Assembly (NCBI GenBank): GCA_002691245.1
Contig: NZHH01000024.1
Coordinates: 1-64,000, forward strand
DNA: 64,000 nucleotides
Direction: 5' to 3'
From: Methylaequor sp002691245
GTDB lineage: Bacteria > Pseudomonadota > Alphaproteobacteria > Methylaequorales > Methylaequoraceae
Notes under the pieces: generated by a model
What the model was told of the DNA's origin: nothing
The model's input: only the letters and a program-made list of their open reading frames with translations
The model's database searches: none
Program-made: the position numbers and the translations under genes
Shown here: positions 10,775 through 20,477 of the stretch, piece by piece
How the letters are laid out: each line of letters opens with the position of its first letter
Numbering within the stretch: the first letter of the stretch is position 1

Positions 10775-11752
10775 ATGAACAAAGAATTTAAAATACTTTC
10801 AATTTTATCAACATTGACGTTAATAATTTACATTTTTTTTCCAAACATTAAAGATGATGAAGTAAATGAAAATAGTCAACTGCAGAAGATTGAAAAAGAA
10901 TCAATAGCAGAGAATAAAACTGATAAACAGCTAGAAGACTTTTTGTTAACTTTTGATATTGTTAGAGTATCTCAATCTGGAGAGACGGTAATTGCCGGAA
11001 AATCTGAACCAAATATTTCAATTGATTTGTTAAATAAAAATAAAATAATTACAACGTTGGAATCAGATGAAAATGGAGAATGGGTTTGGGTTAGCGAAGA
11101 GCCATTGGTCGAAGAATATTTGGAGTTAAAATTAAAATATAAAGACCCACTGGGCAATGTTTTTTTTTCTGACCAAACAATAGTAGTTTTAAATGATAGT
11201 AAACCTAATGTAAGCCCAATTGTTGTTAAAATCTTATCAAGTAATAATGAAAAAATAGATTTTTTAAATCTAGAATATGTTTCTGATGGTCTTACCTTGG
11301 ATTTAGCGAACATTTCACCAAATGGAATATTATCTTTATCAGGAAGAACGTTGTCAGGACATGAATTAAATTTAGAAAGTCCAAATTTAAAAAATAAAAA
11401 ATTTTTTTCTAATGAAAATGGTCATTGGAGTATTAGTTTTAAGACAAATAGAAATCATCAAGATAAGGTTCGAATCTTTACTAAAATTCAAGATGAAGTT
11501 ATCTCGTTATCTTTTGATCTTTCTAAATTTAATTTTGAATCAACTAAAAATTCCCTAGACTTTAAAAAAAACCAAATAATTGTTAAAGAGGGTAATAGTT
11601 TATGGCGGATAGCTAGACAAACAATGGGAAGTGGAATCTTTTATTCTCAGATATTTAAAAATAACAAAAAGAAAATAAAAAATCCAGATCTTATTTTTCC
11701 GGGACAAGTTTTTAATATTCCAATATTAACCAATAAAATTTCTTATGAATAA
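10775..11752 (+). CDS. LysM-domain envelope protein
   Basis: A 325-residue protein with a short cytoplasmic start, one hydrophobic segment (about residues 8-23, ILSTLTLIIYIFFPN) that would anchor it in the inner membrane, and a periplasmic body. A C-terminal LysM domain (about residues 272-318: VKEGNSLWRIARQTMG ... PGQVFNIP) should bind peptidoglycan. The middle part resembles the Ig-like repeats of LysM proteins often found in alphaproteobacteria. It overlaps psd by eight bases, which suggests cotranscription with the phospholipid genes. Its precise role is unknown. Confidence 0.8.
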   Translation: MNKEFKILSILSTLTLIIYIFFPNIKDDEVNENSQLQKIEKESIAENKTDKQLEDFLLTFDIVRVSQSGETVIAGKSEPNISIDLLNKNKIITTLESDENGEWVWVSEEPLVEEYLELKLKYKDPLGNVFFSDQTIVVLNDSKPNVSPIVVKILSSNNEKIDFLNLEYVSDGLTLDLANISPNGILSLSGRTLSGHELNLESPNLKNKKFFSNENGHWSISFKTNRNHQDKVRIFTKIQDEVISLSFDLSKFNFESTKNSLDFKKNQIIVKEGNSLWRIARQTMGSGIFYSQIFKNNKKKIKNPDLIFPGQVFNIPILTNKISYE

Positions 11753-12485
11753 AAAAAGCGATTTTTTTGATAGGTTAAGTGAATCATTAAAAGATTTAGA
11801 ATCTATTAAAAAATATATACCACCAATTAATAGTGCTGGGTACCCATTTATTGTCATTTTTATTATAGGAACTATAATCCTTTCTTTCTTTTCGGATTTT
11901 TTGGGTTGGATTGGAATTATACTAAGTATTTGGTGTGTATATTTTTTTCGAGATCCTAATAGAACAATTCCAAAAACTGATAACATTCTAGTTGCGCCAG
12001 CGGATGGAAAAATAATAAAAATCTCATCCACATCATCACCTGAAAATCTAAGTGATAACAAGAAAGAAGAAATGAATAAAATTTCAATTTTTATGAATGT
12101 TTTTAACGTTCATGTTAATAGAATACCAATAAGTGGAAAAATTGTTTGGTTAAAATATGTGCCAGGAGCTTTCTTTAATGCATCTTTCGATAAATCAAGT
12201 GAATTGAACGAAAGAATGATATCTAAAATCGAAATAAAAAAAAACGTTTACATCTATGTGGTTCAAATAGCTGGTTTGATTGCAAGAAGAATAAAGTGTG
12301 AACTTGAAGAAAATCAAAATGTTAAATTAGGAGACCGTTTTGGTATAATAAGATTTGGAAGTAGGGTGGATTTATATCTACCTAAATCTTTTAATATTTC
12401 TGTGTTAGAAAATCAGACAATGATATCAGGTGAAACAATTGTTGCTCAGACGCAAAATTTCGATAATAAATCTTCAAAAAATTAG
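11745..12485 (+). CDS. psd: Phosphatidylserine decarboxylase
   Basis: Makes phosphatidylethanolamine from phosphatidylserine. It is the short (246-residue) form: two N-terminal membrane helices (about residues 30-65), the FFRDPNRTIP motif, VNVHVNRIP with the conserved histidine, and RFGSRVD near residue 205. The Gly-Ser in that motif is the self-cleavage site that creates the pyruvoyl cofactor. It overlaps the LysM gene upstream and is followed after eight bases by pssA, the preceding enzyme of the pathway. Confidence 0.92.
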   Translation: MNKKSDFFDRLSESLKDLESIKKYIPPINSAGYPFIVIFIIGTIILSFFSDFLGWIGIILSIWCVYFFRDPNRTIPKTDNILVAPADGKIIKISSTSSPENLSDNKKEEMNKISIFMNVFNVHVNRIPISGKIVWLKYVPGAFFNASFDKSSELNERMISKIEIKKNVYIYVVQIAGLIARRIKCELEENQNVKLGDRFGIIRFGSRVDLYLPKSFNISVLENQTMISGETIVAQTQNFDNKSSKN

Positions 12486-12493
12486 TAAAGGTA

Positions 12494-13204
12494 ATGAAAA
12501 AATTATCTCTTAGAAGTTTAATTCCTAATTTGTTCACTTTTATTTCATTAACATTTGGATTATCTGCTATAAAGTTTGCAGTTGATCAAAAATTTGAAAT
12601 GGCCGTATCCTTAATTGTATTTGCTTCTTTTCTAGATAACATAGACGGCAAACTTGCAAGACTTCTTAAAACAAATTCTGATTTTGGTGTTGAGTTGGAT
12701 TCTTTGTCAGATTTTATAAGTTTTGGTATTGCTCCTGCTATTGTTGTATATTTATGGTCAAAATCATTGTTTTATGAGAGTAGTTGGGCTGTTGTTATAT
12801 TTTATGCAATATGTTCATCTTCAAGACTTGCAAAGTTTAATCTTTCAAACTTTGAAAATAAAAATGATTCTAAGAAAATTAAGTTTTTTTCAGGTATTTC
12901 TACTCCGGCAGCTGCTGGCCTTACATTATTACCGATGATGTTTTTTTTTAGGTTCAATCCGACAATTAATGAAAATCTTATTAAATTTTATTTGTTTGTC
13001 CCTGCAATCCTCATGATAACAAATATTCCCACATATTCCTTGAAAGGAATAAAGTTTGAGAAAAAAAAAATTTCGTTCTTAATCATTTTACTGGCAAGTT
13101 TTTTGTCTCTTCTTATCACTGACTTTTGGTTGGCTATGATAATATTGATAATTGTTTACTTTATGAGTATTCCTTTTGCGATTTATGATTTTAAAAAGAA
13201 TTAA
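12494..13204 (+). CDS. pssA: CDP-diacylglycerol-serine O-phosphatidyltransferase
   Basis: Makes phosphatidylserine from CDP-diacylglycerol and serine; psd next door decarboxylates the product. The CDP-alcohol phosphatidyltransferase signature DG-x2-AR-x8-G-x3-D-x3-D is present as DGKLARLLKTNSDFGVELD and the following SLSD. Several hydrophobic helices place the 236-residue enzyme in the membrane. Its end overlaps the convergent RND transporter gene by 14 bases. Confidence 0.93.
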   Translation: MKKLSLRSLIPNLFTFISLTFGLSAIKFAVDQKFEMAVSLIVFASFLDNIDGKLARLLKTNSDFGVELDSLSDFISFGIAPAIVVYLWSKSLFYESSWAVVIFYAICSSSRLAKFNLSNFENKNDSKKIKFFSGISTPAAAGLTLLPMMFFFRFNPTINENLIKFYLFVPAILMITNIPTYSLKGIKFEKKKISFLIILLASFLSLLITDFWLAMIILIIVYFMSIPFAIYDFKKN

Positions 13205-16200
13205 GAAATTTTGACTTTTCCCCAATATAAATCAGACAAGGGGTAATAACTAGTGTTAAAATAAATGAAACCATCACACCAAAAACCATCGCATTAGATA
13301 ATTGTATCCACCATTGGGAGCTTGGGCTTCCAAAATTAATTTGTGCATCTAAGAAATTTATATTAAGACCCATTGCCATCGGTATAAGTCCAAAGAATGT
13401 AGTTAATGTTGTCAAAAGTACTGGTCTTAATCTTTGAACTCCCGTTCGAATTATTGCCTCTTTGATATTCTCACCTCTTTTTCTTAAGTTCTTATAAGTA
13501 TCAAGTAGAACAATGTTGTTGTTTACAACAATACCAGCTAATGCAATAATTCCAATACCGCTCATAATTATACCAAAGGGCTTGTCTGATATTAGAAGGC
13601 CTATCATGACACCTATAGTTGAGAAAATAACTGCACTTAAAATTATAAAACAATAATAAAAACTATTAAAAGTTGCTATTAAGATAATTGTGATTAAGAA
13701 AAGGGATATAAAAAAGGCTTTCATTAAAAAAGCTTTTGCTTCGTTTTGATCTTCCTCTTGACCAGTGAAAATTATCTTTGAGTTAAAAGAATTCTCTGAA
13801 TTATTTAGCCAATTATTGATTTCTTTTACTTTGTTATTACTAACTACACCCTCTTTAACATCAAATTTAATCGTCTTTGAATTAATTGTTTGATATCTAG
13901 TTATCTTTCCAATTTTTTTTTTTGGAACTCTGTTAACAAAAAGACTTAAAGCAACTGGTCCCATTTTCCCCTCAACCAGAATATCGTCTAACTCATCAAG
14001 TGTTCTAAATTTTTTGGCATATTTTACTACAATATCAATTTCGTCATCACTATCAGAGGGCATAAATTCTGTAACCTTAAGACCATGTGTTAACATTTGA
14101 ATGGCATTACCAACGGTTTGAATTTCTACACCATGTTTGCCTGCTTGCTCTCTATCGATTAGAAGCTCCCATTCAATTCCTGGGTTGTCAATGTCGGTGT
14201 CAATATTTTTTAACCACGATCTATTCTTCAGAAAATTATATAAAGTAGTGGTGTCTTGAATTAATTTCGGAAGGTCATTATTGACAATGTAAATTTCAAC
14301 ATCCTTGTCTTTTGGTGGCCCGTCCTTTTTTTCTATAAATTCTAAATAAATTCCAGGAAATTTATTTGTCTTATTCTTTAGATCATTAAGTATTCTTTTA
14401 GCCTGAGGTCTTTTTTTCCAGTTGATCAATTCAATTTTTATACTACCTATTACGTCATCTGATTCATTTTTTTTTTGTCCTTTTACAAAACCACTTCTTG
14501 AATAAATATTTCTTATATATTCATTGTCTAAAATTTCATTTTCGATTTTCTTAACAATTTTGTCTTTTTCGTTTGGTGAAAAGTTTCCTCGTGCATGAAT
14601 AACAATTTCAGCATAGTCAGGTTCTATTGGTGGAAAGTATTCTACTCCTTTCCCAAATCTCACATAAAGAAGCTGAACAAATAAAAGGAAAATGAGAGTA
14701 AGAGATATTAGTTTTTTAGGGTTATCTAAAGAATATTCTATTATTTTAATATATTTTGCTTGCATACCACTAATTTTTTTAAGATCACCCTTTTCTAAAA
14801 GATTTAGATTTTTCATACTTTGTTCTGATATTGCTTTGTCATAACCAAAAATACCACCAATTGTAGGAATAAAAACAAGTGCCATTAGTAGTGAGGATGA
14901 TAAAACGGCTAAAAGTGTTACTGGTAAAAAGAACATAAATTCTCCAGCCACTCCAGGCCAAAATATTAGGGGAAAAAAAGCAGCCAGTGTTGTTAAAGTA
15001 GATGCAAGTACCGGAAGAAACATTTTTTTTGCTGACATTATAAAAACTTTTTGTTTTTCAATTCCCTCATTTGACCTTCTGTTAGCATATTCAACAACAA
15101 TTATTGCGCCATCAATTAAAATGCCAACTGATAAAATAAGCGCAAACAACACTACAACATTTATTGTTACATTGAAGAATGAGAGAATTATCATTGATAA
15201 CAGAAATGATGAAGGTATTGAAATGCTTACTAGTAAAGCTGATTTCCATCCCATAAAAAGAATTATTATTATTAAAACAATTAAAGTTGCAAGAATTACA
15301 TTGTTTTCTAAATCCTTAATTTGGTTTTTTATTTTTTCTGATTCATCTTGAAAAATTCCAATTTTTAAAAAATTAGGAACGGTTTCACGAGTATTTTTTA
15401 ACGAATTTTTAATTTTATTTATCGTTTTTATAATATTTTCACCTGTCCTTTTTGAAATCTCAAGTATAATTGCATTTTCACCATTATTTCTTGCATACCC
15501 AATTTTATCTTTAAACGAATCTCTTACTTCAGCTACATCTTTTAATGTTACAACTGAGTTGTTCGTTGATTTAATTGGTATATTCAACAGATCTTCTCGA
15601 TTCTCAATAAGACTAGGAATTTTAATATTGAAACTACCTTTTTCATTACTTAATGTTCCAGCAGGAATCATGAGGTTACTATTTGCTATTGAGGACAAAA
15701 CATCTTTGTGTGTAAGTCCATAATTCTCGACGATTTTAGGATTTACTATTATGTTGATTTGTCTATCACTTTCTCCTAACGTGGACACTTCCAAGACTTC
15801 AGAAAAAGATTCTATTTTTCTTTTTAAAAATTTAGCATATTTTTGAATTATTCTATCATCTACATTACCTGAGATTGCTACGGCAAGAACTGGAAATCTA
15901 GATAAATTTATTTCAGTAGCCCTTGGCTCTTCAGTTTCTTCTGGAAGTTTGCTCTTTGTTATATCTATTTTTACTCGGGTTTCAGATAATGCCTTATTTG
16001 AATCAAAACCAGCGTCAAATTCTAAAATAATATTTCCTCCACCAAGATATGAATTAGAGGATATTTTTTTTACACCTTCAATATTTTTTAGTTCCTTTTC
16101 AAATGGCTTTATTAAAAGTCTTTCAGCATCAGTTGGAGAAATCCCTTTATGTGTTATTGTTGTATAGATTACTGGTAAACTAATATCTGGATCAGACTCT

Positions 16201-16295
16201 TTGGGTAAGGTAATATATTTATACAACCCAAAGAAAATAAAGAAAAATAAAAAAGTCAGAATAAGTTTTCTTTGATTAAGTAATTTTTCAATCAT
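13191..16295 (-). CDS. RND-family efflux permease
   Basis: A 1034-residue resistance-nodulation-division inner-membrane pump with the usual two-fold layout. There is a first helix near residue 15, a large periplasmic loop, a helix cluster at about 330-540, a second loop and a helix cluster at about 855-1020. In the TM4 motif (VGILIDGAIIVVE) only the first of the two proton-relay aspartates of AcrB is kept; the second is Gly. The TM10 lysine position also appears as Asn. The substrate cannot be told. It follows its adaptor gene with an eight-base overlap. Confidence 0.9.
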   Translation of the reverse strand: MIEKLLNQRKLILTFLFFFIFFGLYKYITLPKESDPDISLPVIYTTITHKGISPTDAERLLIKPFEKELKNIEGVKKISSNSYLGGGNIILEFDAGFDSNKALSETRVKIDITKSKLPEETEEPRATEINLSRFPVLAVAISGNVDDRIIQKYAKFLKRKIESFSEVLEVSTLGESDRQINIIVNPKIVENYGLTHKDVLSSIANSNLMIPAGTLSNEKGSFNIKIPSLIENREDLLNIPIKSTNNSVVTLKDVAEVRDSFKDKIGYARNNGENAIILEISKRTGENIIKTINKIKNSLKNTRETVPNFLKIGIFQDESEKIKNQIKDLENNVILATLIVLIIIILFMGWKSALLVSISIPSSFLLSMIILSFFNVTINVVVLFALILSVGILIDGAIIVVEYANRRSNEGIEKQKVFIMSAKKMFLPVLASTLTTLAAFFPLIFWPGVAGEFMFFLPVTLLAVLSSSLLMALVFIPTIGGIFGYDKAISEQSMKNLNLLEKGDLKKISGMQAKYIKIIEYSLDNPKKLISLTLIFLLFVQLLYVRFGKGVEYFPPIEPDYAEIVIHARGNFSPNEKDKIVKKIENEILDNEYIRNIYSRSGFVKGQKKNESDDVIGSIKIELINWKKRPQAKRILNDLKNKTNKFPGIYLEFIEKKDGPPKDKDVEIYIVNNDLPKLIQDTTTLYNFLKNRSWLKNIDTDIDNPGIEWELLIDREQAGKHGVEIQTVGNAIQMLTHGLKVTEFMPSDSDDEIDIVVKYAKKFRTLDELDDILVEGKMGPVALSLFVNRVPKKKIGKITRYQTINSKTIKFDVKEGVVSNNKVKEINNWLNNSENSFNSKIIFTGQEEDQNEAKAFLMKAFFISLFLITIILIATFNSFYYCFIILSAVIFSTIGVMIGLLISDKPFGIIMSGIGIIALAGIVVNNNIVLLDTYKNLRKRGENIKEAIIRTGVQRLRPVLLTTLTTFFGLIPMAMGLNINFLDAQINFGSPSSQWWIQLSNAMVFGVMVSFILTLVITPCLIYIGEKSKFLNSF

Positions 16296-17331
16296 TTTTA
16301 ATTATTGTATTTACCTGTTCACCATCAACTGTAAAGTCTTGTCCCTGAGTAATAATTGAAACTTTATTTCTACTATTAATTTCTTGAGAACCTATCCAAA
16401 ATCCATCTCCTGTATCGCTTAATATTTCTACAGGGATGAATCTTACTCTTTCGTTAGTTATAATTTTTATTCCAACTTGTCCTTTATTATTAAGTGTTAC
16501 AAGTGAGGAAGGAATAAAATAAGCATTTTTTGCAGGACCATCAATAACTATTTCGCTCGATAGTCCGCTAATAATCTTATTTTTTTTGTTTTTTACTTTT
16601 ACTTGGATTTTAAAGTTTCTAGTTGTAGGATCAGAGGTTTTAGAAATATAACTTACAATTCCAGTTACTGGATTATTTCCCACTATTACTTTTGCATTTT
16701 GGTTGATTTTAATATTATTAATCTCTTTTTCATTAGCTGTTGCTTCAATAAGAATGGGATCAAGATCTACAATCTTTGCAATTGAATCACCTTTTTTTAC
16801 ATAATCACCCAATTCAACATAACTATCTTCAACATTACTATCAAATGGTATAGACACTTTTGTATTATTTAATTCTACCTGACTTTTTTCATATAAAGCC
16901 AAAGCATTCTCAAAATTTGTTCTAGATTGACTTAATTTAACATCAGATCTAAAACCTTTTTTATGTAAACTCTCAGCAACCTCAAATTCTTTTTTTCTCT
17001 GATTAAGTAACGCTTCCATTTCTTTAACTTTAGCAACTTTATCTTCTGGGTCTATTAGAAGTAAAACGCTTCCAGCTTTATAAAACAAACCTTTGTCAAA
17101 CTGTTTTGAACTTACTTTTCCATTTACTTGTGCTTTTAAAATTACAATTCTCGAAGCTTCAGTAAAACCTCGAAGTTTAATCTTTTTAGAAAATTTCTCT
17201 TGAAAAAAATCTTTAACTTCTACTTTTTTTTTGTATTCAGTAACATCTTTTGGGGCTATCTCTTCATCCTTTTTAAAATAAAGGAATACTGTAGCCAAGG
17301 AAAATAATACTATTAATAATGTAACCTTCAT
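16288..17331 (-). CDS. RND efflux periplasmic adaptor (membrane fusion protein)
   Basis: A 347-residue HlyD-like adaptor with an N-terminal hydrophobic anchor (residues 2-18). A split lipoyl/barrel-sandwich domain (KAQVNGKVSSKQFDKG and VELGDYVKKGDSIAKIVD) flanks a coiled-coil hairpin at about residues 105-165, followed by beta-barrel and membrane-proximal domains. It would link the pump encoded immediately downstream to an outer-membrane channel. No TolC-like gene is in the window. Confidence 0.88.
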   Translation of the reverse strand: MKVTLLIVLFSLATVFLYFKKDEEIAPKDVTEYKKKVEVKDFFQEKFSKKIKLRGFTEASRIVILKAQVNGKVSSKQFDKGLFYKAGSVLLLIDPEDKVAKVKEMEALLNQRKKEFEVAESLHKKGFRSDVKLSQSRTNFENALALYEKSQVELNNTKVSIPFDSNVEDSYVELGDYVKKGDSIAKIVDLDPILIEATANEKEINNIKINQNAKVIVGNNPVTGIVSYISKTSDPTTRNFKIQVKVKNKKNKIISGLSSEIVIDGPAKNAYFIPSSLVTLNNKGQVGIKIITNERVRFIPVEILSDTGDGFWIGSQEINSRNKVSIITQGQDFTVDGEQVNTIIKND

Positions 17332-17415
17332 ATTTTGTTTTTGTGAAATATAATTCCAAATTTGATTAAATAGTTAATTATTAATAAAATAAAGTATAAT
17401 AAATAAATTTTAAAA

Positions 17416-18324
17416 TTGAAAAAATCAGTATTTGCAGCAATAGATATAGGTAGCTACAATTGTAGGTTAACCATTGTAAAAAAAAATAGTAATGGTTATA
17501 AGATTCTCCATAACTTCTCTAACGGTACAAACCTTATCAAGAATTTGACATTTAATAATGAATTTAATGATCAAAATACTAAAAAAACAATAAAATGTTT
17601 AACAAATTTTTCAAAAAAACTCTTTGACTATAAAGTCGATGATTACAGATGTATTGCTACAGAGGCATGCAGACAAGTAATAAATCCTTATTTTTTAGTA
17701 GACACTGTCAGAAAAAAAACTGGATTAAAAATAGAGATAATTTCATCTTATGAAGAAGCTAAACTCTCATTTAAGAGTTGCACTGAATATATCAAAAAAA
17801 TTGATAAAATAGGGATTTTATTTGATATAGGCGGTGGAAGTACAGAATTTACTTTTTTTAATGAAAAAAAAAAATTGTTTAAAACAAAATCTATTTCATA
17901 CGGTGTTATAAATTTATCAGAGAAAAATCAATTATTTGGTAATAAATATGTTTTTAATGAATTGAAAGGACATTTTACGAACATTAAAAATGAAATGAAA
18001 AAGGAATTGAACGAAAATATTATTGCCATTGGTTCTTGTAGTACAATAACAACTTTATGTGCAATTTATCTTAATCTAAAATCTTTTGATTCAAAAAAAA
18101 TTGAAAGTTATGAATTAGATAAATCTCAATTATTGAAACTTATAGAATTTATTAATTCTGAATCTAATGAAAATCTCAGAAGAATGCCATGTGTTGGTTC
18201 AAAATATTTATTACTTCTCAATGGAATTGAAATTTTAAAAATTATGCTTGAAGCAATTCCACTAAAAAAAGTAATAGTTACACAGAAGGGTTTAAGAGAC
18301 GGGATCATGAGAGGATTTATGTGA
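17416..18324 (+). CDS. Ppx/GppA-family exopolyphosphatase/pppGpp phosphatase
   Basis: A 302-residue member of the actin-fold Ppx/GppA group that hydrolyses polyphosphate or pppGpp. It shows the phosphate-1 loop AAIDIGSYNCRL at the extreme N-terminus, FDIGGGSTEF (phosphate 2) and IGSCSTITTL. The start is TTG: the conserved loop begins six residues later and no ATG or GTG is available upstream in frame. It lacks the C-terminal HD domain of long Ppx proteins. rlmE follows after five bases. Confidence 0.85.
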   Translation: MKKSVFAAIDIGSYNCRLTIVKKNSNGYKILHNFSNGTNLIKNLTFNNEFNDQNTKKTIKCLTNFSKKLFDYKVDDYRCIATEACRQVINPYFLVDTVRKKTGLKIEIISSYEEAKLSFKSCTEYIKKIDKIGILFDIGGGSTEFTFFNEKKKLFKTKSISYGVINLSEKNQLFGNKYVFNELKGHFTNIKNEMKKELNENIIAIGSCSTITTLCAIYLNLKSFDSKKIESYELDKSQLLKLIEFINSESNENLRRMPCVGSKYLLLLNGIEILKIMLEAIPLKKVIVTQKGLRDGIMRGFM

Positions 18325-18329
18325 TTTGA

Positions 18330-18965
18330 ATGAAGAGAGAAAGATTAAAAAAAAAACAAAAAACGAGTAACAGTACAAAATGGATGGAACGTCACATAAA
18401 TGACGAGTATGTAATAAAATCAAAATCAGAAGGATACAGATCAAGATCTTCTTATAAGTTATTAGAAATTGAAAAAAAATTTAGTGTATTTAAAAAATGT
18501 AATTCTGTTTTAGATCTTGGATGTGCTCCTGGAGGGTGGTTGCAAATTGCAAAACAAAGGATGCCTGATAAAAGTCTTATTGTTGGAATAGATAAACTAA
18601 ATATTGAAAAAATTGATGGTATAGAGTTTATACAAAGAGATATATTTGATCCGAGAATAAATGACTTTCTTTTACAAAAATTTGATAAAAAGTTTAACTT
18701 ACTTATGAGTGATATGTCTCCTAATTCTTCTGGAAATAAAAGCGTCGATCATCTCAGAATTGTTTCTTTAGTTGAGAGGGTTTTAGACTTAGCAAAAATT
18801 ATTTTAAAATCTGATGGTTTTCTAATTTCAAAGATATTTCAAGGAGGAGCACAAGGCGAACTTATTAACCTTATGAAAAAAGATTTGAATAATATCAAAT
18901 ATTTTAAGCCAAAATCCTCTAGAAATACTTCGCCAGAAACATATTTAATTGCAAAAAAAAATTAA
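18330..18965 (+). CDS. rlmE: 23S rRNA 2'-O-uridine methyltransferase (RrmJ/FtsJ)
   Basis: Methylates the ribose of U2552 in the 23S A-loop. The 211-residue protein has the SAM site LDLGCAPGGW and the full K-D-K-E catalytic set: Lys in RSSYKLLE, Asp in LLMSDMSPN, Lys in LISKIFQGG and Glu in RNTSPETYL. It is likely cotranscribed with the Ppx-like gene, a pairing common in alphaproteobacteria. Confidence 0.95.
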   Translation: MKRERLKKKQKTSNSTKWMERHINDEYVIKSKSEGYRSRSSYKLLEIEKKFSVFKKCNSVLDLGCAPGGWLQIAKQRMPDKSLIVGIDKLNIEKIDGIEFIQRDIFDPRINDFLLQKFDKKFNLLMSDMSPNSSGNKSVDHLRIVSLVERVLDLAKIILKSDGFLISKIFQGGAQGELINLMKKDLNNIKYFKPKSSRNTSPETYLIAKKN

Positions 18966-19007
18966 TTATTTTGTTTTAAATATTTAAATATTCGTTTAAA
19001 TTATTTT

Positions 19008-20477
19008 ATGAAGATTTTAATCGAAGCTTTAACATTTGATGATGTCCTTATTGTTCCCTCCAAATCATCAGTTAAACCGTCTGAAACAAGCGTTTCGACT
19101 AAAATTACGAAATCAATAAGCCTCAATATTCCTTTAATTTCAGCTGCAATGGACACTGTTACCGAATCGAATTTAGCTATTAAAATTGCACAGATGGGTG
19201 GTCTGGGTATAATCCATAAAAATATGGAATCACACGAACAGGCTAACGAAGTAAATAAAGTAAAAAGATTTGAATCAGGCATGGTTGTAAACCCTGTAAC
19301 AATAAATCCAGAATGCTCATTAAATTATGCCTTAGAATTGAAAAAGAAATATAATATTTCTGGGATCCCCGTTGTTGAGCCTGAAACAAAAAAATTAGTT
19401 GGAATACTTACAAATAGAGACATCAGATTCGCCAAAAACCTGGATCAAAAAGTAAGCACACTAATGACTAAAGATAATTTAATTACAGTTAAAGAAAATA
19501 TATCGATGGAGCATGCACAAAAACTCTTACATGAACATAGAATTGAAAAATTACTGGTTGTTGATTCAAAATTTAAATGTGTTGGCTTGATAACTGTAAA
19601 AGATATTGAAAAAGCAGAAAAATTTCCGTTTGCCTCTAAAGACAAATTTGGAAGGCTTTTAGTAGGTGCTGCAGTAGGCGTCGGAAAAGAACAAGGAATA
19701 GGAAGGATAAAACTTTTAGAAAAATCTGGAGTTGATGTTATAGTTATTGATACAGCTCATGGTCATTCCAAAAATGTCATTGAGACCTTAAAGCAAACAA
19801 AAAAACTGTATCCACATCTTCAAGTGATTGTTGGTAATATCGCTACTTCTGGAGCGGCTAAAGACCTTATTAAATATGGTGCAGATGCCTTAAAAGTTGG
19901 CATTGGTCCAGGTTCAATATGCACAACCAGAGTTGTAGCAGGAGTAGGTGTTCCTCAAATACATGCAATATCAGAAACTTACAAAGTTGCAAAAAAAAGT
20001 AAAATCCCTATTATTTCAGATGGAGGAATAAAGTATTCTGGAGATATTGCAAAAGCTATAGCTTTTGGAGCTGACGTAGTGATGATTGGGTCACTTTTTG
20101 CTGGAACTGATGAGTCTCCAGGGGAGATTTTTCTATCTAATGGAAGAACATATAAGTCTTACAGAGGTATGGGTTCAATCGCCGCCATGGGCAAAGGCTC
20201 AGCAGATAGATACTTTCAAGAAGAAGTTATGAATAATGATAAGTTTGTTCCTGAAGGAGTCGAGGGTAGGGTGCCTTACAGAGGGCCTGTAGTAAAGATC
20301 ATTGAACAATTAATTGGAGGTCTTAAAGCCTCTCTCGGATATACAGGTAATAAAAATTTGAACGACTTTAAAAAAAATGTAGAAGTTATAAAAATTACTT
20401 CAGCTGGTTTGAATGAAAGTCATGTCCATAGTATTTCAATCACCAGAGAGTCGCCAAACTATCAACAAAATAAATGA
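19008..20477 (+). CDS. guaB: Inosine-5'-monophosphate dehydrogenase
   Basis: Oxidises IMP to XMP with NAD, the committed step to GMP. The 489-residue TIM barrel starts with [12 protein letters not shown] and carries two CBS domains inserted at about residues 95-205. The catalytic Cys305 lies in [10 protein letters not shown] and the flap contains [18 protein letters not shown]. Its stop overlaps the guaA start (ATGA), so the two enzymes of GMP synthesis are translationally coupled. Confidence 0.97.
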   Translation: MKILIEALTFDDVLIVPSKSSVKPSETSVSTKITKSISLNIPLISAAMDTVTESNLAIKIAQMGGLGIIHKNMESHEQANEVNKVKRFESGMVVNPVTINPECSLNYALELKKKYNISGIPVVEPETKKLVGILTNRDIRFAKNLDQKVSTLMTKDNLITVKENISMEHAQKLLHEHRIEKLLVVDSKFKCVGLITVKDIEKAEKFPFASKDKFGRLLVGAAVGVGKEQGIGRIKLLEKSGVDVIVIDTAHGHSKNVIETLKQTKKLYPHLQVIVGNIATSGAAKDLIKYGADALKVGIGPGSICTTRVVAGVGVPQIHAISETYKVAKKSKIPIISDGGIKYSGDIAKAIAFGADVVMIGSLFAGTDESPGEIFLSNGRTYKSYRGMGSIAAMGKGSADRYFQEEVMNNDKFVPEGVEGRVPYRGPVVKIIEQLIGGLKASLGYTGNKNLNDFKKNVEVIKITSAGLNESHVHSISITRESPNYQQNK